Notes: generated by a model from the letters alone, not told the origin. 64,000 bases of DNA from Dyella kyungheensis (GCF_016905005.1 NZ_JADIKC010000001.1:248001-312000); one strand, 5' to 3'. Shown: positions 1 to 8,823, counted from the stretch's first letter. Program-made: numbers and translations.

Positions 1-425
1 CTGTTGGTCAGGCTGGTGATGTCGGCCAGGTTCATCGATTGCTCCGCGCGCTCCAGCGCGCTGCACGCGGACTCCGCGGCATAACGCATCAGGTACGCCA
101 GGTGGGCACGGTACTGCGTGCCGATACCGTGCGCGCGGATCATGCCAGCCGCTTCGGCAAGGCATTCCAGGTCGCTATAGGCGCGGTCCAGGTCGGTGCT
201 GCTGGAGCACTGCACGAAGGCCGATGCGCCATCGGGGTCGCGCGAACGAAGGCTCACCACGTCTTCCACCAGGCGTGCCGCCTGGCGAGCCGCGAACACC
301 AGCACATCGGCGGCCGCGTGCGACAACTCACTGTCGGATACAGCCCGATCGGTCAGCTCCACGAGGCTGCGAGTGACGACCAGCAGTTGGGCCACGGGGC
401 GGCCCGCGGTATCGCTATGAGTCAT
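1..425 (-). CDS. hypothetical protein, partial (C-terminus off the window)
   Basis: An open frame starts at an ATG at 425 and reads leftward through 141 codons to the window edge without a stop. The product is rich in Ala, Ser, Leu and Arg and looks like a soluble, all-helical protein. No signal peptide or membrane segment is visible in the part seen. I do not recognise a family. A palindrome about 60 nt upstream of the start could be a regulatory site. Function is unknown, and the C-terminal end lies outside the window. Confidence 0.6.
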   Translation of the reverse strand, partial: MTHSDTAGRPVAQLLVVTRSLVELTDRAVSDSELSHAAADVLVFAARQAARLVEDVVSLRSRDPDGASAFVQCSSSTDLDRAYSDLECLAEAAGMIRAHGIGTQYRAHLAYLMRYAAESACSALERAEQSMNLADITSLTN

Positions 426-476
426 GGTTCCGGCTCCCCCTTCCGGAGTGGTAATCCCGCCATTGTCCACGGTGTC

Positions 477-501
477 GTGACATTTGTGTACACACGGTCA
501 C
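477..501. promoter_or_regulatory. inverted repeat upstream of the partial gene
   Basis: A perfect 10-bp palindrome TGTGTACACA at 485-494 lies between outer arms GTGAC (477-481) and GTCAC (497-501). It sits 52-76 nt upstream of the minus-strand start at 425 and about 210 nt upstream of the plus-strand gene at 710. The spacing suits an operator of the leftward gene. No regulator is identified. Confidence 0.3.
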
Positions 502-709
502 TAGGAATTTGTGACCCCCTGCGCAGACACCATGGCGATTTGCCCCCGCTATCGGCTTGCCGCTGCGCTATGCCACTGAAAGCGCAGGAGCTTATAGTGG
601 CCGCGCGGATGGCGTGGCGGGCGCCGCAAGCGTCGGTACCCTGGCAACGGCCGCATATAGACCGATTCAAACGCTGTCGTGTGGAAGGCCAACCAAGGAG
701 AGAGACCTC

Positions 710-1189
710 ATGAAAGCACTCGTCACCCTGATGCTGATCGCCGGTTTGGCGCAGAGCGTGCCGCTTACCGCGCGAGCCGCAGGGAGTGCTTCCTTGCTCG
801 GCAGTTGGGCCCTCGATACATCGCGCATGTCATTGGCGCCCGAGGCGCGGCCGAAGAGCGTGACGATCAGTTTCAGCGATGCGGGCGGCAAGTGGACGAC
901 GCACGTCGATATCGTCAGTGCCGACGGCGCGGAAAGCCATGCGCTCGGAACCGGCGCACTCGACGGCGCGCCAGTCGCCGTGCAGGGCAGCCCGGAGGCA
1001 GATGTCGCCGCGTTCAAGATGCCCGCACCCAATGTGCTGATCATGAGTTTGAGCAAGGGCGGCATTCCCGGCTCCACGCGCATCTACAGCGTGGAGCCGG
1101 ACGGCAAGCATCTCGTCGAGACGTCCGCGTATTTCGGCGACCAGGGCGTGCCGGTCTTGAAGACCTATTACTTTTCGCGCGTTCGATAG
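710..1189 (+). CDS. secreted hypothetical protein
   Basis: A 159-aa protein with a clear Sec signal peptide (Met-Lys start, hydrophobic stretch about residues 3-15, Ala-rich cleavage region near 22-25), so probably periplasmic. The mature part holds a LLGSWALDTSRM segment near the N-terminus and alternates polar and hydrophobic residues, as in a small beta-rich, lipocalin-like fold. That fold is a guess from pattern only. The ATG at 710 has an AAGGAGAG ribosome binding site 5-10 nt upstream. In-frame starts further upstream would put the signal peptide in the interior. Function is unknown. It converges with the esterase gene at 1213. Confidence 0.75.
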   Translation: MKALVTLMLIAGLAQSVPLTARAAGSASLLGSWALDTSRMSLAPEARPKSVTISFSDAGGKWTTHVDIVSADGAESHALGTGALDGAPVAVQGSPEADVAAFKMPAPNVLIMSLSKGGIPGSTRIYSVEPDGKHLVETSAYFGDQGVPVLKTYYFSRVR

Positions 1190-1212
1190 GACTCCCTCCG
1201 GGAACCCGTCGC

Positions 1213-2121
1213 TCAGTTCTGCACCATGCCAATGGTGCGCAGCCACACCTCGACCAGATGCGGCCAGTCGGAAATCGGCTGTGCCGTCTTGCGCAGGCCG
1301 AACGCGTGGCCGCCGTGCGTGTACAGATGCATCTCCACCGGAACGTCGGCCTTCTTCAGCGCGGCGTAGTAGACCAGCGACTGGTTCACGCCATCGACGT
1401 CGTCGTCTTCGGCCTGGGCCAGAAAGGTGGGCGGCGTGTCGTGGGAGACGGTGACGTTCTTGTTGAACTTGTCGTCCTCCGTGGCCAGGTGGCCCGGATA
1501 GATGGCGACGGCGAAGTCCGGGCGGCTGCTTTGCCGGTCCGCCGCGTCCACCGGTTTATACAGATCCTTCTTGAAGCGCGTACTCACTTCCGCCACCAGA
1601 TAGCCGCCCGCCGAGAATCCGAGCACGCCGATCCTGTGCGGATCGATGTGCCATTCGGCGGCACGGGCGCGCACCAGTCGAAGCGCCCGCTGGCTGTCCT
1701 GCAGCGAGGGCACCGACGTAGTGAAGTTGTGCGGACGGCAATCGCATTGCCATACATAGGGCACGCTGGGAACGCGGTATTTCAGCAGGATGCAGGTGAT
1801 GCCCTTGGCGGTGAGCCAGTCGCAGATCTCGGTACCTTCCAGGTCGATGGCCAGGATCTGGAAACCGCCGCCCGGAATCACCATCACCGCAGCACCGGTA
1901 TTCACTCCGGTGGGCGAGTACACCGTCATGGTGGGACGCGTGACATTGGTGATTGCCCCCTTGGTGAGGGTTTCCGGTCCGGGGACAGGCTGCACATCGG
2001 GCGCTGCGCCCGGCCAGAGCGGTATTTGCGTGTGGCCGGCGGCGGGCTGCCAGACCATGGGGTCCGCGCAAGCGCTTCCGCCGGCGAACAGCAGGCACAC
2101 CATCAACATCCATCGCTTCAT
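1213..2121 (-). CDS. secreted alpha/beta hydrolase, acetyl-esterase/xylan-esterase-like
   Basis: A 302-aa protein with a signal peptide (residues 1-19, ending SACAD). It shows the alpha/beta-hydrolase landmarks: an oxyanion segment IPGGGF at 83-88, nucleophile elbow GFSAG with Ser170, an acidic residue in the EDDDVDG stretch near 240, and a His in GGHAFG at 272. The order Ser-Asp-His and the length fit the Axe2/BD-FAE-like esterases that deacylate sugars or small esters. The substrate is not inferable. Start chosen at the ATG before the signal peptide, with AAGGAAG upstream. The longer frame would bury the signal peptide behind 62 residues. Confidence 0.8.
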   Translation of the reverse strand: MKRWMLMVCLLFAGGSACADPMVWQPAAGHTQIPLWPGAAPDVQPVPGPETLTKGAITNVTRPTMTVYSPTGVNTGAAVMVIPGGGFQILAIDLEGTEICDWLTAKGITCILLKYRVPSVPYVWQCDCRPHNFTTSVPSLQDSQRALRLVRARAAEWHIDPHRIGVLGFSAGGYLVAEVSTRFKKDLYKPVDAADRQSSRPDFAVAIYPGHLATEDDKFNKNVTVSHDTPPTFLAQAEDDDVDGVNQSLVYYAALKKADVPVEMHLYTHGGHAFGLRKTAQPISDWPHLVEVWLRTIGMVQN

Positions 2122-2299
2122 GCGCAGCTTCCTTGGGTTATTCGAGTTGGTTGTACGACCCAGCCAGGACGTTGGCGTGGGCGCTCGATTTTTCCGAGTG
2201 TGGACGGCGCATCGGGCGTGCAACGGCTGTTCCTGTGGAATTTTTCGGGCAAGCTTGGGTTGCCCGCCCGGGTGAATGCCCGATCCCCCAGGAGACCTG

Positions 2300-2623
2300 A
2301 TGAGCAACGCTACTCCCGCGTTTTGCGCGCTTTACCGTTGGCGGCTGCATGCCGGTTCCGAACCGGCATTTGTCGAAGCGTGGTCGCGTGTGACTCAACT
2401 GCTGCGGGCCGAGCGAGGCTCGTTGGGTTCGCGCTTGCATCGGGGGCCGGACGATATCTGGTACAGCTACACGCAATGGCCATCGGCCGCGGCAAAAGCC
2501 GAGGGGCTGGCACGCCCGTCGGTCGACCCGGAGGCCTGGCAACGGATGCGCGATTGCATTGCCGAGAGCCTGCCGGAACTGGTGCTCGAACCAGTTGCGG
2601 ATTTCCTGGCTCCGCTGCCTTAG
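2300..2623 (+). CDS. antibiotic biosynthesis monooxygenase (ABM)-like small protein
   Basis: A 107-aa cytosolic protein starting at ATG 2300 with CCAGGAGACC just upstream. The N-terminal beta strand (FCALYRWRLHAG), the helix PAFVEAWSRVTQLLRAE, and the following SLGSRLHRGPDDIWYSYTQW fit the dimeric ferredoxin-like ABM fold used by small cofactor-free oxygenases and by many stress proteins. No catalytic assignment is possible from sequence alone. It is a single gene divergent from the esterase and convergent with the cupin at 2627, with only three bases between stops. Confidence 0.65.
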   Translation: MSNATPAFCALYRWRLHAGSEPAFVEAWSRVTQLLRAERGSLGSRLHRGPDDIWYSYTQWPSAAAKAEGLARPSVDPEAWQRMRDCIAESLPELVLEPVADFLAPLP

Positions 2624-2626
2624 TTT

Positions 2627-3172
2627 TCAGGCCACGTTGGCAACGTCATCGAGCTGCAGCGGCGGCCCAAGGAACTCCACGCCCCATTGGCGGCCGAATG
2701 CATCCAGTGCGGTTCGGGCTGGTGGCCCGCCCGCCATCAGGGCACTCAGCTCGCGGAAGAACACGTCCGCATGCATGCCGGGCGTGATCAACACGAGCTG
2801 ACGCGATGGCCGATCGCTTAGATTGACGAAGGCGTGCGGCGTGCCGCCCGGCACCGTGACGACTTCGCCCTCAGTGATCTCGAAACAGCGGTCGTCCAGG
2901 CGCATGAGATAGCGGCCCTGGAGCACGCGGAAGACTTCCGTCTCGGCGTGACGGTGGAGCGGAGGGCCGAAGCCCGGCGCATGCAGGGTTTCGATCACCG
3001 ACGCAGCACCGCCGAAGGTGTCGGGCGAGAGACGAACCCATAGCGTCAAGCCCAGAGCAGGAATGGCGATCGGCGCGTCGGTCGACGCGGCCATGGCGGT
3101 ACCCCGTTCGCGCAGCGGGCCGGGATAGCCGTGCGGCAAGGCGATCGATTCCACGGGTGATGCGTGACGCAT
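2627..3172 (-). CDS. cupin-domain protein
   Basis: A 181-aa protein with a single cupin barrel. The first cupin motif reads HRHAETEVFRVLQG (about residues 56-69), with two His and a Glu in the usual metal-binding positions. The second motif, VPGGTPHAFVNL, follows at about 93-104 and supplies the third His. Members include small dioxygenases, isomerases and sugar-binding sensors, so the reaction is open. The start at 3172 has a weak AGGAA upstream. An internal Met at residue 27 is an alternative start. There is no signal peptide. It appears monocistronic. Confidence 0.75.
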   Translation of the reverse strand: MRHASPVESIALPHGYPGPLRERGTAMAASTDAPIAIPALGLTLWVRLSPDTFGGAASVIETLHAPGFGPPLHRHAETEVFRVLQGRYLMRLDDRCFEITEGEVVTVPGGTPHAFVNLSDRPSRQLVLITPGMHADVFFRELSALMAGGPPARTALDAFGRQWGVEFLGPPLQLDDVANVA

Positions 3173-3314
3173 GGGTGTTCCTGCAGCGCGAGGACTTTAG
3201 CCGTCCGGACGGTTTCCAAGCCTGGGGCGGCACGTCGATTCGCGTTGTCGATAACGAAAGACGCTTTGCCAATTCGCACGGTGCGAAGACGATTCGAACC
3301 AGTCGCAAGCTGCC

Positions 3315-5504
3315 TCAGTGACGGGAGGGCGCGAGTACCTTCTCGATTCGCGACGCCACTTCATGAGCATCGCCGGCCGGTTGGTCGGGATAGTGTTGCG
3401 TGCCGTGGTTCCAGGCATCGCCCATGGCGAACCAGTCGATCGGTTTGGCGGTGGCGCCGGTGCGCAGTGCTTCGTCCAGCCCGTTGAAGTAGGTGGCCCA
3501 GCGCAGTCGGTAGTAGTCGCGGGTCAGGCCCGCCCAATCCTTGTTGCCGTAGTCGTGCAGACTGGCGCCTTCGCTCGCTTTGCGATCACCCCAGGTAGTC
3601 AGCAGGGAGCGGCCGTCGTAGCTGAGCCGCTCGCGCTCTTCCGGCGTCGACGCCCACGGCTCGATGGCGGCGAGCCAACGGCCCACCAGGAAGAAGCGGT
3701 TGGTGGACAGCAACTCGTCCTGCAGATCCATCAGTTGCAGCCAGCGTTGCGTGAGGGTGTGGAAACGCGGGCGATCCTTGCCGTCGTATGCAGCCTTGAT
3801 CTGCGGCAGCAGCAGGCGGCTTTCGTTGGCGAGGGTCTGGCGGGCGATGTCCACCAGATCGTATCGATAGGTTTCGCTGCCACGCAGCGCGGGCGACACC
3901 TTCAGCATCTCGGGCAGCGCTTGCTTGAACGCCTCGGCGCTGTAGCGCATGGCCTCGGGCGACCAGTTCGAAGCGCGGTTGACCGTCAGGCTGGGCTGCG
4001 CGTCGAACAGCGATTCCTGCGCTGCGTCGCGCTCGCTGTTGAACACCACTTCGTCGATACGGATGTCGTACGCCGTGGCGAGCAGCACGTTCCAGGCAGC
4101 GATGGCGTGCGCGTCGTCCGCGCCATAGCGGCGGCGCACATAGTTCGCCGTCCACTGCTTCGTGTCGACGGGGTCGATGCGCCAGGCCATTTCCGTGAAC
4201 AGATCGAAAGCGAAGGGATTGGTGTCCATGCCTTCGGTAAAGAGTGCGGTGCCGGCCATGTTGCGTTGGGTTCGTCCCAGCCGCTGCAGCCGCTCGGTGA
4301 TGTTGCGGATATTGGCGCCCAGCGTGGTGCGGCCGCCGAATTCCCAGATGCCGCCGAACAGGAAGGACGCATCCTGGAAGTCTTTCTCGCGGTTGTCGCG
4401 CGGCACGCGGTCGTGATCGATATCGACGATCAGCAGATGCTGGCGGTCGACGCCGGCGAGCAAGTCCTGGCGGGGGTTGCCTTGCCAGGCGAGCATCATC
4501 CACTTGGCGCCCGGATGCGCGGACAGCAAGGCGTTCTGCACGTCGCGCGCCGCTTCAGGCACGGGAACGTCACCGGCATCGCCGCCTTCCTGGAACACTT
4601 CCATATCGTAAATGCTGCTGTCGCCGAAGATATCGTGTTGGTGCCGGTAGAACGACGCCGCCAGCTTGGCGAACAGCGGATCGCGCGGATCGAGCCAGCC
4701 CGGTCGAGTGAAACCGGCCCACTCGCCCTGCGGCACCACATGGGCCTGTGGAAATTTTTTCTGGAAGTCGGCGGGCACGATGCCGTAGAAACCGGGCAGC
4801 ACCGGCGTGATGCCCAGTTCGCGCAGCCGCGCCACGATCTGCCTGGCCGACGCGGCGCGTTGTTGCATCAGTGTCGTGCTGATGGGGCCGTTGAAGCAGC
4901 ACAGGTTGCCCATCAATTGCCAGTTCTGGTGCGCGGGCTGGGTGATCCATTGGCGGATCTCGGCGTCCGCATAGCCCACGTCGCGGAACGTCTGGTACAG
5001 CACGCTGTCCATGCCGCGCTCGACCAGCACGGCGTTGACGCCCGAAAGCGCGAGCACGTCGATTTCCCGTTGCCAGCGCGGCCAGTCCCAATAGGGTGCG
5101 GTGTAGCCGTCGACGTTCTCGTTCAGCGCATAACGATGGGCATAGTGGGCTTGCCCCTCGATGGTGTGGTCCGGCAGGGGAAACGGAGCGGAACCGACGC
5201 GGTCGCCGTTGGGAGAGATCTGTACCTGAGCCGCGTACTTCAGATACCAGTTCACGCCAAACAGCAACGCGCTCGGGGTGCTGCCTTCCACTTTGATGTG
5301 CTGATTGGCGCGGCTGATGCGAAAGCGTTCGCTGCCATCGTTCGCGGGCAACGCAGCGAGTTCGAACTGCGTGGCCTGCTGCGGCAACAGGCGGGCGATG
5401 ACGGCCTGTTCCGGGCGGGTATCGAAGCCTGGCGCATCGGCAGCATTCGCTGCCGTGATCCATCCGAGACATGCAAGCCAGAACCAGGAAGCCGCGATGC
5501 GCAT
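3315..5504 (-). CDS. alpha-N-acetylglucosaminidase, glycoside hydrolase family 89
   Basis: A 729-aa secreted enzyme matching the NAGLU/GH89 architecture: signal peptide (residues 1-21, ITAANA), a small N-terminal mixed domain (about 25-120), a TIM barrel (about 125-460) and a helical C-terminal domain. The barrel holds DWPRWQREIDVLALSGVNA and MDSVLYQTFRDVG, and the two family-typical acidic regions YDMEVFQEGG and FTEGMDTNPF. GH89 enzymes release terminal alpha-linked GlcNAc from glycans. Start chosen at ATG 5504 so that the signal peptide begins the protein; an ATG ten codons upstream is possible. No transporter or sugar operon is adjacent, so the natural substrate is unclear. Confidence 0.88.
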   Translation of the reverse strand: MRIAASWFWLACLGWITAANAADAPGFDTRPEQAVIARLLPQQATQFELAALPANDGSERFRISRANQHIKVEGSTPSALLFGVNWYLKYAAQVQISPNGDRVGSAPFPLPDHTIEGQAHYAHRYALNENVDGYTAPYWDWPRWQREIDVLALSGVNAVLVERGMDSVLYQTFRDVGYADAEIRQWITQPAHQNWQLMGNLCCFNGPISTTLMQQRAASARQIVARLRELGITPVLPGFYGIVPADFQKKFPQAHVVPQGEWAGFTRPGWLDPRDPLFAKLAASFYRHQHDIFGDSSIYDMEVFQEGGDAGDVPVPEAARDVQNALLSAHPGAKWMMLAWQGNPRQDLLAGVDRQHLLIVDIDHDRVPRDNREKDFQDASFLFGGIWEFGGRTTLGANIRNITERLQRLGRTQRNMAGTALFTEGMDTNPFAFDLFTEMAWRIDPVDTKQWTANYVRRRYGADDAHAIAAWNVLLATAYDIRIDEVVFNSERDAAQESLFDAQPSLTVNRASNWSPEAMRYSAEAFKQALPEMLKVSPALRGSETYRYDLVDIARQTLANESRLLLPQIKAAYDGKDRPRFHTLTQRWLQLMDLQDELLSTNRFFLVGRWLAAIEPWASTPEERERLSYDGRSLLTTWGDRKASEGASLHDYGNKDWAGLTRDYYRLRWATYFNGLDEALRTGATAKPIDWFAMGDAWNHGTQHYPDQPAGDAHEVASRIEKVLAPSRH

Positions 5505-5599
5505 GGGGTATCCAGACGAAGGTCGCCTGCTCATGCGAGGCGAGAAAGTGCGGAAGGGGCACTATAGCGCAGCCCAGGCTTGCCGCATCTCGATGGGCA

Positions 5600-6370
5600 T
5601 TACAACGTGCGTATCGCGTCAAGCCGTAGCCGATGCCGGAAACGCCGGCTCACACGCAGCTCGGTGCCATCCTTGAGCGTGATGATGGCATCCCTGCTGG
5701 GTAGCAGGCTGAAACCCTGCATGCGGTCGAGCGCAACGATGCTGGAGCGGTGGATGCGCGTGAAGCGCGAAGGGTCGAGCCGTTGTTCGATGCTGTCGAG
5801 GCTGGCGTGGATCATGTGGATGCGCGAACCCACATGCAAGGTCACGTAGTCGCCGCTGGCTTCGATCCAGTCGATGTCGCCGGCCTCGACCCAGCGCATT
5901 TTTCCACCATGGCGTATTTCAAAGCGGGTCTGCCAGCGTTCGCCTTGCGCCGGCTCCCACGCCGCGGCTGTTTCCCGCTGGTGCGCCAGCTGCCTTTCGG
6001 CGGAGCGTTCGCGCAGGCGTTGGCGTGCCAGGCGAAGCGCTTCATCGAAGCGGTCATCGTCGATGGGCTTCATCACATAGTCGATGGCCCGCACGTCAAA
6101 GGCCTTGAGCGCATAGGCCTCGTGGGCGGTGAGAAAGACGACCAGCGGCGGCGCGTCGCTGTGCATCTGCGCGAGCATGCCGAAGCCGTCCACGCCCGGC
6201 ATCTGCACGTCCAGGAAAACGAGGTCGGGGCGAAGCCGGTCGATCATCGCCAGGGCATCGTCGCTGCACTCGGCTTCGCCCACCACGGTGACATCCGCCG
6301 CACGGCGAAGGCAGACGCGAACACCGCGCCGTGCCAGCGGTTCGTCATCGACGATCAGCACGCGGATCAT
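5600..6370 (-). CDS. LytTR-family response regulator
   Basis: A 256-aa two-domain regulator. The receiver domain (1-120) has the DDE acidic pocket at 8-10, phospho-acceptor Asp54 in FLDVQMPG, the conserved TAHEAYALKAFDVRAIDYVMKP stretch (read as two shorter motifs, TAHEAYA and DYVMKP), and a linker. The LytTR DNA-binding domain (about 150-256) contains DIDWIEASGDYVTLH and RIHRSSIV. Its ATG overlaps the stop of the upstream LytS kinase by 4 nt (ATGA), so the pair is translationally coupled. Such systems often control surface, fimbrial or membrane-stress genes. The divergent membrane-protein gene at 7620 is a possible target (inference). Confidence 0.92.
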   Translation of the reverse strand: MIRVLIVDDEPLARRGVRVCLRRAADVTVVGEAECSDDALAMIDRLRPDLVFLDVQMPGVDGFGMLAQMHSDAPPLVVFLTAHEAYALKAFDVRAIDYVMKPIDDDRFDEALRLARQRLRERSAERQLAHQRETAAAWEPAQGERWQTRFEIRHGGKMRWVEAGDIDWIEASGDYVTLHVGSRIHMIHASLDSIEQRLDPSRFTRIHRSSIVALDRMQGFSLLPSRDAIITLKDGTELRVSRRFRHRLRLDAIRTL

Positions 6371-7449
6371 GTCGAGCGTCCCGTGCTGCCGTGGCGCGGG
6401 ATCTCGATGATGGTGTTCCATCCGTGCCGCGCATCGCCAGCGGCGGAGAAGCGATAGTCTTCCTGGTAGCGCGCGGCCAGGCGTGCCGAGGTATTGGTCA
6501 GGCCAAGGCCGTTGGCCTGGCAGCGCGCATGCTCGGTCCCGGCGCTGTTGTAGATGGAGATGCGCACCTTGTCGCCCTTGGCCGTCACGGCCACCGACAG
6601 CATGCCGGCATCGTGGCAGGGCGCGATGCCGTGGCGGATGGCGTTCTCCACCAGCGGCTGCAGCAGCAGGTGGGGAATCTGCGTCTCCCTGGCCTCGGGA
6701 TCGCAGTGCACCGACACCGTCAGCCGCGTGCCCAGCCGCACCTGTTCGATCTCCACGTATTGCATGAGCTGGGTGAGTTCCTGCGCGATGGTCACATCGC
6801 CTTGCCGCGCCGGCTCCAGGGTGGAGCGCAGGAAGTCCGCCAGCAGGGAGATCATGCGTCGCGCGGACTGCGTCTCGCCTTCGCCCACCAGCGTGGAAAT
6901 GCCGTTGAGCGTGTTGAACAGGAAGTGCGGAGTGATCTGGTAACGCAGTGCCTTGAGCTGCGCGTCGCGCATCAGGGATTCGGCCAGCAGCAGTTGCCGT
7001 TCGCGATCGCGGATTTCACGCCAGTGCCAGGCGCCGCGATACAACGCACTCCATGCCAGCAGCACGATGGCAGGCCCGAACGCGTTCGCAAAACCGACCA
7101 GCGCGATGGAACCCCAATGCGGGCCGCCGGGGCGGGCATGGCCCACGGTCGCTTCGAGTGCGGTGCCGATGATCGAACAGACGATGCCCAGCAGGTAAGC
7201 GCACAGCACGACCAGCAGCACCGTCTTGAACCACGGTGTCTGCCGCGAGATCAGTCGGCGGCAGAGCAGCAGCATCAGCAGGCTGGCGAAGAACGCCGAT
7301 ACGGAGGTGCCGAGGAAGTACAGCAGGACCGGATAGGTGTCCTTGTACGGCAATGCACCCAGCGCGCTGACCAGCCCATAGGCGAGCCAGCCAACGGTCT
7401 GGAACAGCCAGAACTGGCGACGTCCGAAGGGTTCTTTGCTGTGCGTCAT
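6367..7449 (-). CDS. LytS-type sensor histidine kinase
   Basis: A 360-aa inner-membrane kinase. Four hydrophobic segments (about 13-31, 40-62, 76-95, 114-137) are followed by a helical linker and the His_kinase domain with phospho-acceptor His175 in TPHFLFNTLNGIS. The ATPase domain follows, with LLLQPLVENAIRHGI as N-box and NGLGLTN-type glycine box. There is no periplasmic sensor domain, so the membrane segments themselves probably sense the signal. Start chosen at ATG 7449, since an upstream ATG adds 14 residues of poor character. It is coupled to the LytTR regulator by an ATGA overlap. Confidence 0.9.
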   Translation of the reverse strand: MTHSKEPFGRRQFWLFQTVGWLAYGLVSALGALPYKDTYPVLLYFLGTSVSAFFASLLMLLLCRRLISRQTPWFKTVLLVVLCAYLLGIVCSIIGTALEATVGHARPGGPHWGSIALVGFANAFGPAIVLLAWSALYRGAWHWREIRDRERQLLLAESLMRDAQLKALRYQITPHFLFNTLNGISTLVGEGETQSARRMISLLADFLRSTLEPARQGDVTIAQELTQLMQYVEIEQVRLGTRLTVSVHCDPEARETQIPHLLLQPLVENAIRHGIAPCHDAGMLSVAVTAKGDKVRISIYNSAGTEHARCQANGLGLTNTSARLAARYQEDYRFSAAGDARHGWNTIIEIPRHGSTGRST

Positions 7450-7619
7450 AGGCAACACAGTGTGCGCCAGCCCCTCTCGGCAGAAAAGCATGCGCCGTAC
7501 CGTTCAGCGGTTTCGAACGGTCCGCTGGTCGAAATCACGTTTCGGTTGTGTCGGAGGCGCCCTAGTTTTGGCCTGCTGTCCTTGAAGGCGCAGCCCTTTC
7601 CCTTCGCATCGGATACGAC

Positions 7620-8111
7620 ATGAAACCGACCGTCCACATTCCCATGAGTGTCATTCTCCAGGCGACCGCGATCGCCGGTGTGCTGGATCTGCTTTCCGCC
7701 TTCGTCTACGCCTTGCTCGAAGGACGCAACGCGTTGATCGTGCCGATCGGCATCGCCTCGGCCATCTGGCCGGGTGCGAAGAGTTCGCCCGGTGCAGCCA
7801 TCGTGGTCGGCGTGCTGCTGCACTTCGCCATCATGCTGGTGATGGTGTACGTGTTCGCGCTGGCCGTCCGCTTCTGGTCGAAGCTCGCGTCGCAGCCCGT
7901 GCTTGCCGGCGCCGCCTATGGGCTGCTGCTGTGGGCGACGATGTACCTGGTGGTGCTACCGCTGCGCTGGCCCACGGTGTTTCCGCACTTCACCGGCACC
8001 GGCGTGATGGAACAGATGTTCAGTCATGTGGTGCTGGTCGGCATGCCGGTGGCGTGGCTGATCGGCAACTCGGCGAAGGCCGCTTGCCTGGGCGTACCGG
8101 CTCATGAGTGA
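7620..8111 (+). CDS. four-helix membrane protein, uncharacterised
   Basis: A 163-aa integral membrane protein with about four hydrophobic helices (roughly 9-30, 57-80, 94-116, 136-155). It resembles the product of 21075-21539 in pattern (GVLDLLSAFVYALLEG against GTLDIGAASLISGYGP near the N-terminus, then a conserved Y-G-L/V-hydrophobic-Y-VVLPL region), so the two look like distant paralogues. The stop overlaps the start of the next gene by 8 nt, implying co-translation. It is divergent from the LytS/LytTR operon with a 170-nt shared upstream region. Function is unknown. Confidence 0.75.
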   Translation: MKPTVHIPMSVILQATAIAGVLDLLSAFVYALLEGRNALIVPIGIASAIWPGAKSSPGAAIVVGVLLHFAIMLVMVYVFALAVRFWSKLASQPVLAGAAYGLLLWATMYLVVLPLRWPTVFPHFTGTGVMEQMFSHVVLVGMPVAWLIGNSAKAACLGVPAHE

Positions 8112-8595
8112 GCCGGTGTTTATCCAGACCAGCGACCGTTACTCGATGACCTGCTGCGTGCGCATGGCCATTTTTGCGCCGCAGGAGGTGATCTGGTGGG
8201 TGCTCACCGATGCGCAGGGGTTCTCGCAGTGGAACTCGACGGTGGAACGCATCGACGGCGATATCCGCGAAGGCGAGCGTCTTGGGCTGCGTGTGCCTGG
8301 CGTCGAGCGGGTGTTCACGCCAAGGGTGTCGCAGGTGCAGGCGCCGCGGCGCATGGTGTGGAGCGATGGCCTGCGTTTCGTCTTCCGGGGCGTGCGCCGT
8401 TTCGAGCTGCGCCCGCTGGACGACGGCGCGATCGAGTTCAGCATGCAGGAGCGTTTTTCCGGCCTGGTGTTTGCGCTGCTGAGAAAGACCATGCCGGATT
8501 TCCAGCCGATCTTCGAGGCCTATGCGCGGGACCTGTGCCGGGAGAGCGAACGCGTCAACGAGCGCATGGCCTCGCGCTCCTCGCGAACCGCTTGA
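8104..8595 (+). CDS. SRPBCC (START-like) domain protein
   Basis: A 163-aa protein of the polyketide cyclase/dehydrase-like SRPBCC fold: an N-terminal strand, the segment APQEVIWWVLTDAQGFSQWNSTVERIDG typical of the first helix pair (described here as APQEVIWWVLTDAQGF at about 22-37), then beta strands, and a long C-terminal helix from about residue 125. Such proteins bind small hydrophobic ligands. Here it probably acts with the membrane protein whose gene overlaps its start. No catalytic residues can be named. It is followed directly by a block of extragenic repeats. Confidence 0.72.
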   Translation: MSEPVFIQTSDRYSMTCCVRMAIFAPQEVIWWVLTDAQGFSQWNSTVERIDGDIREGERLGLRVPGVERVFTPRVSQVQAPRRMVWSDGLRFVFRGVRRFELRPLDDGAIEFSMQERFSGLVFALLRKTMPDFQPIFEAYARDLCRESERVNERMASRSSRTA

Positions 8596-8610
8596 GCACC
8601 TCGCCGCCAA

Positions 8611-8823
8611 ATGGGAGAGCGCACTCGTGCGCGACCGCGGAGTCGCGCCGCTGCCTCTGTACCGGCTTGTCGCGGCTAAGGCCGCTCCCACAAAAGCCCA
8701 TGGCATGAGCAGCCGGCTCACCGCCTTTGTGGGAGCGCGCTTGCGCGCGACCGCGGAGTCGCGCCGCTGCCTCTGTACCGGCTTGTCGCGGCCAAGGCCG
8801 CTCCCACAGAAGGCCGCTCCCAC
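8611..8823. repeat. tandem extragenic palindromic repeat block
   Basis: Two near-identical units lie at 8611-8692 and 8729-8807, each running from a (G)TGGGAGCGC arm through GCGCGACCGCGGAGTCGCG and CTGCCTCTGTACCGGCTTGT to a GGCCGCTCCCAC arm. A third partial arm (AGGCCGCTCCCAC) ends at 8823. The arms within a unit are inverted, so each unit can fold as a cruciform or hairpin. Related short arms occur elsewhere in the window. The block fills the gap between the convergent SRPBCC and LysR genes and could act in transcription ending or as a REP-type element. Confidence 0.8.

Noticed and set aside
679-2787. A 702-codon plus-strand frame crossing the esterase gene
   Set aside because: Composition is Arg/Gly/Ala-rich, it overlaps a recognisable esterase on the other strand, and it has no domain or good start.
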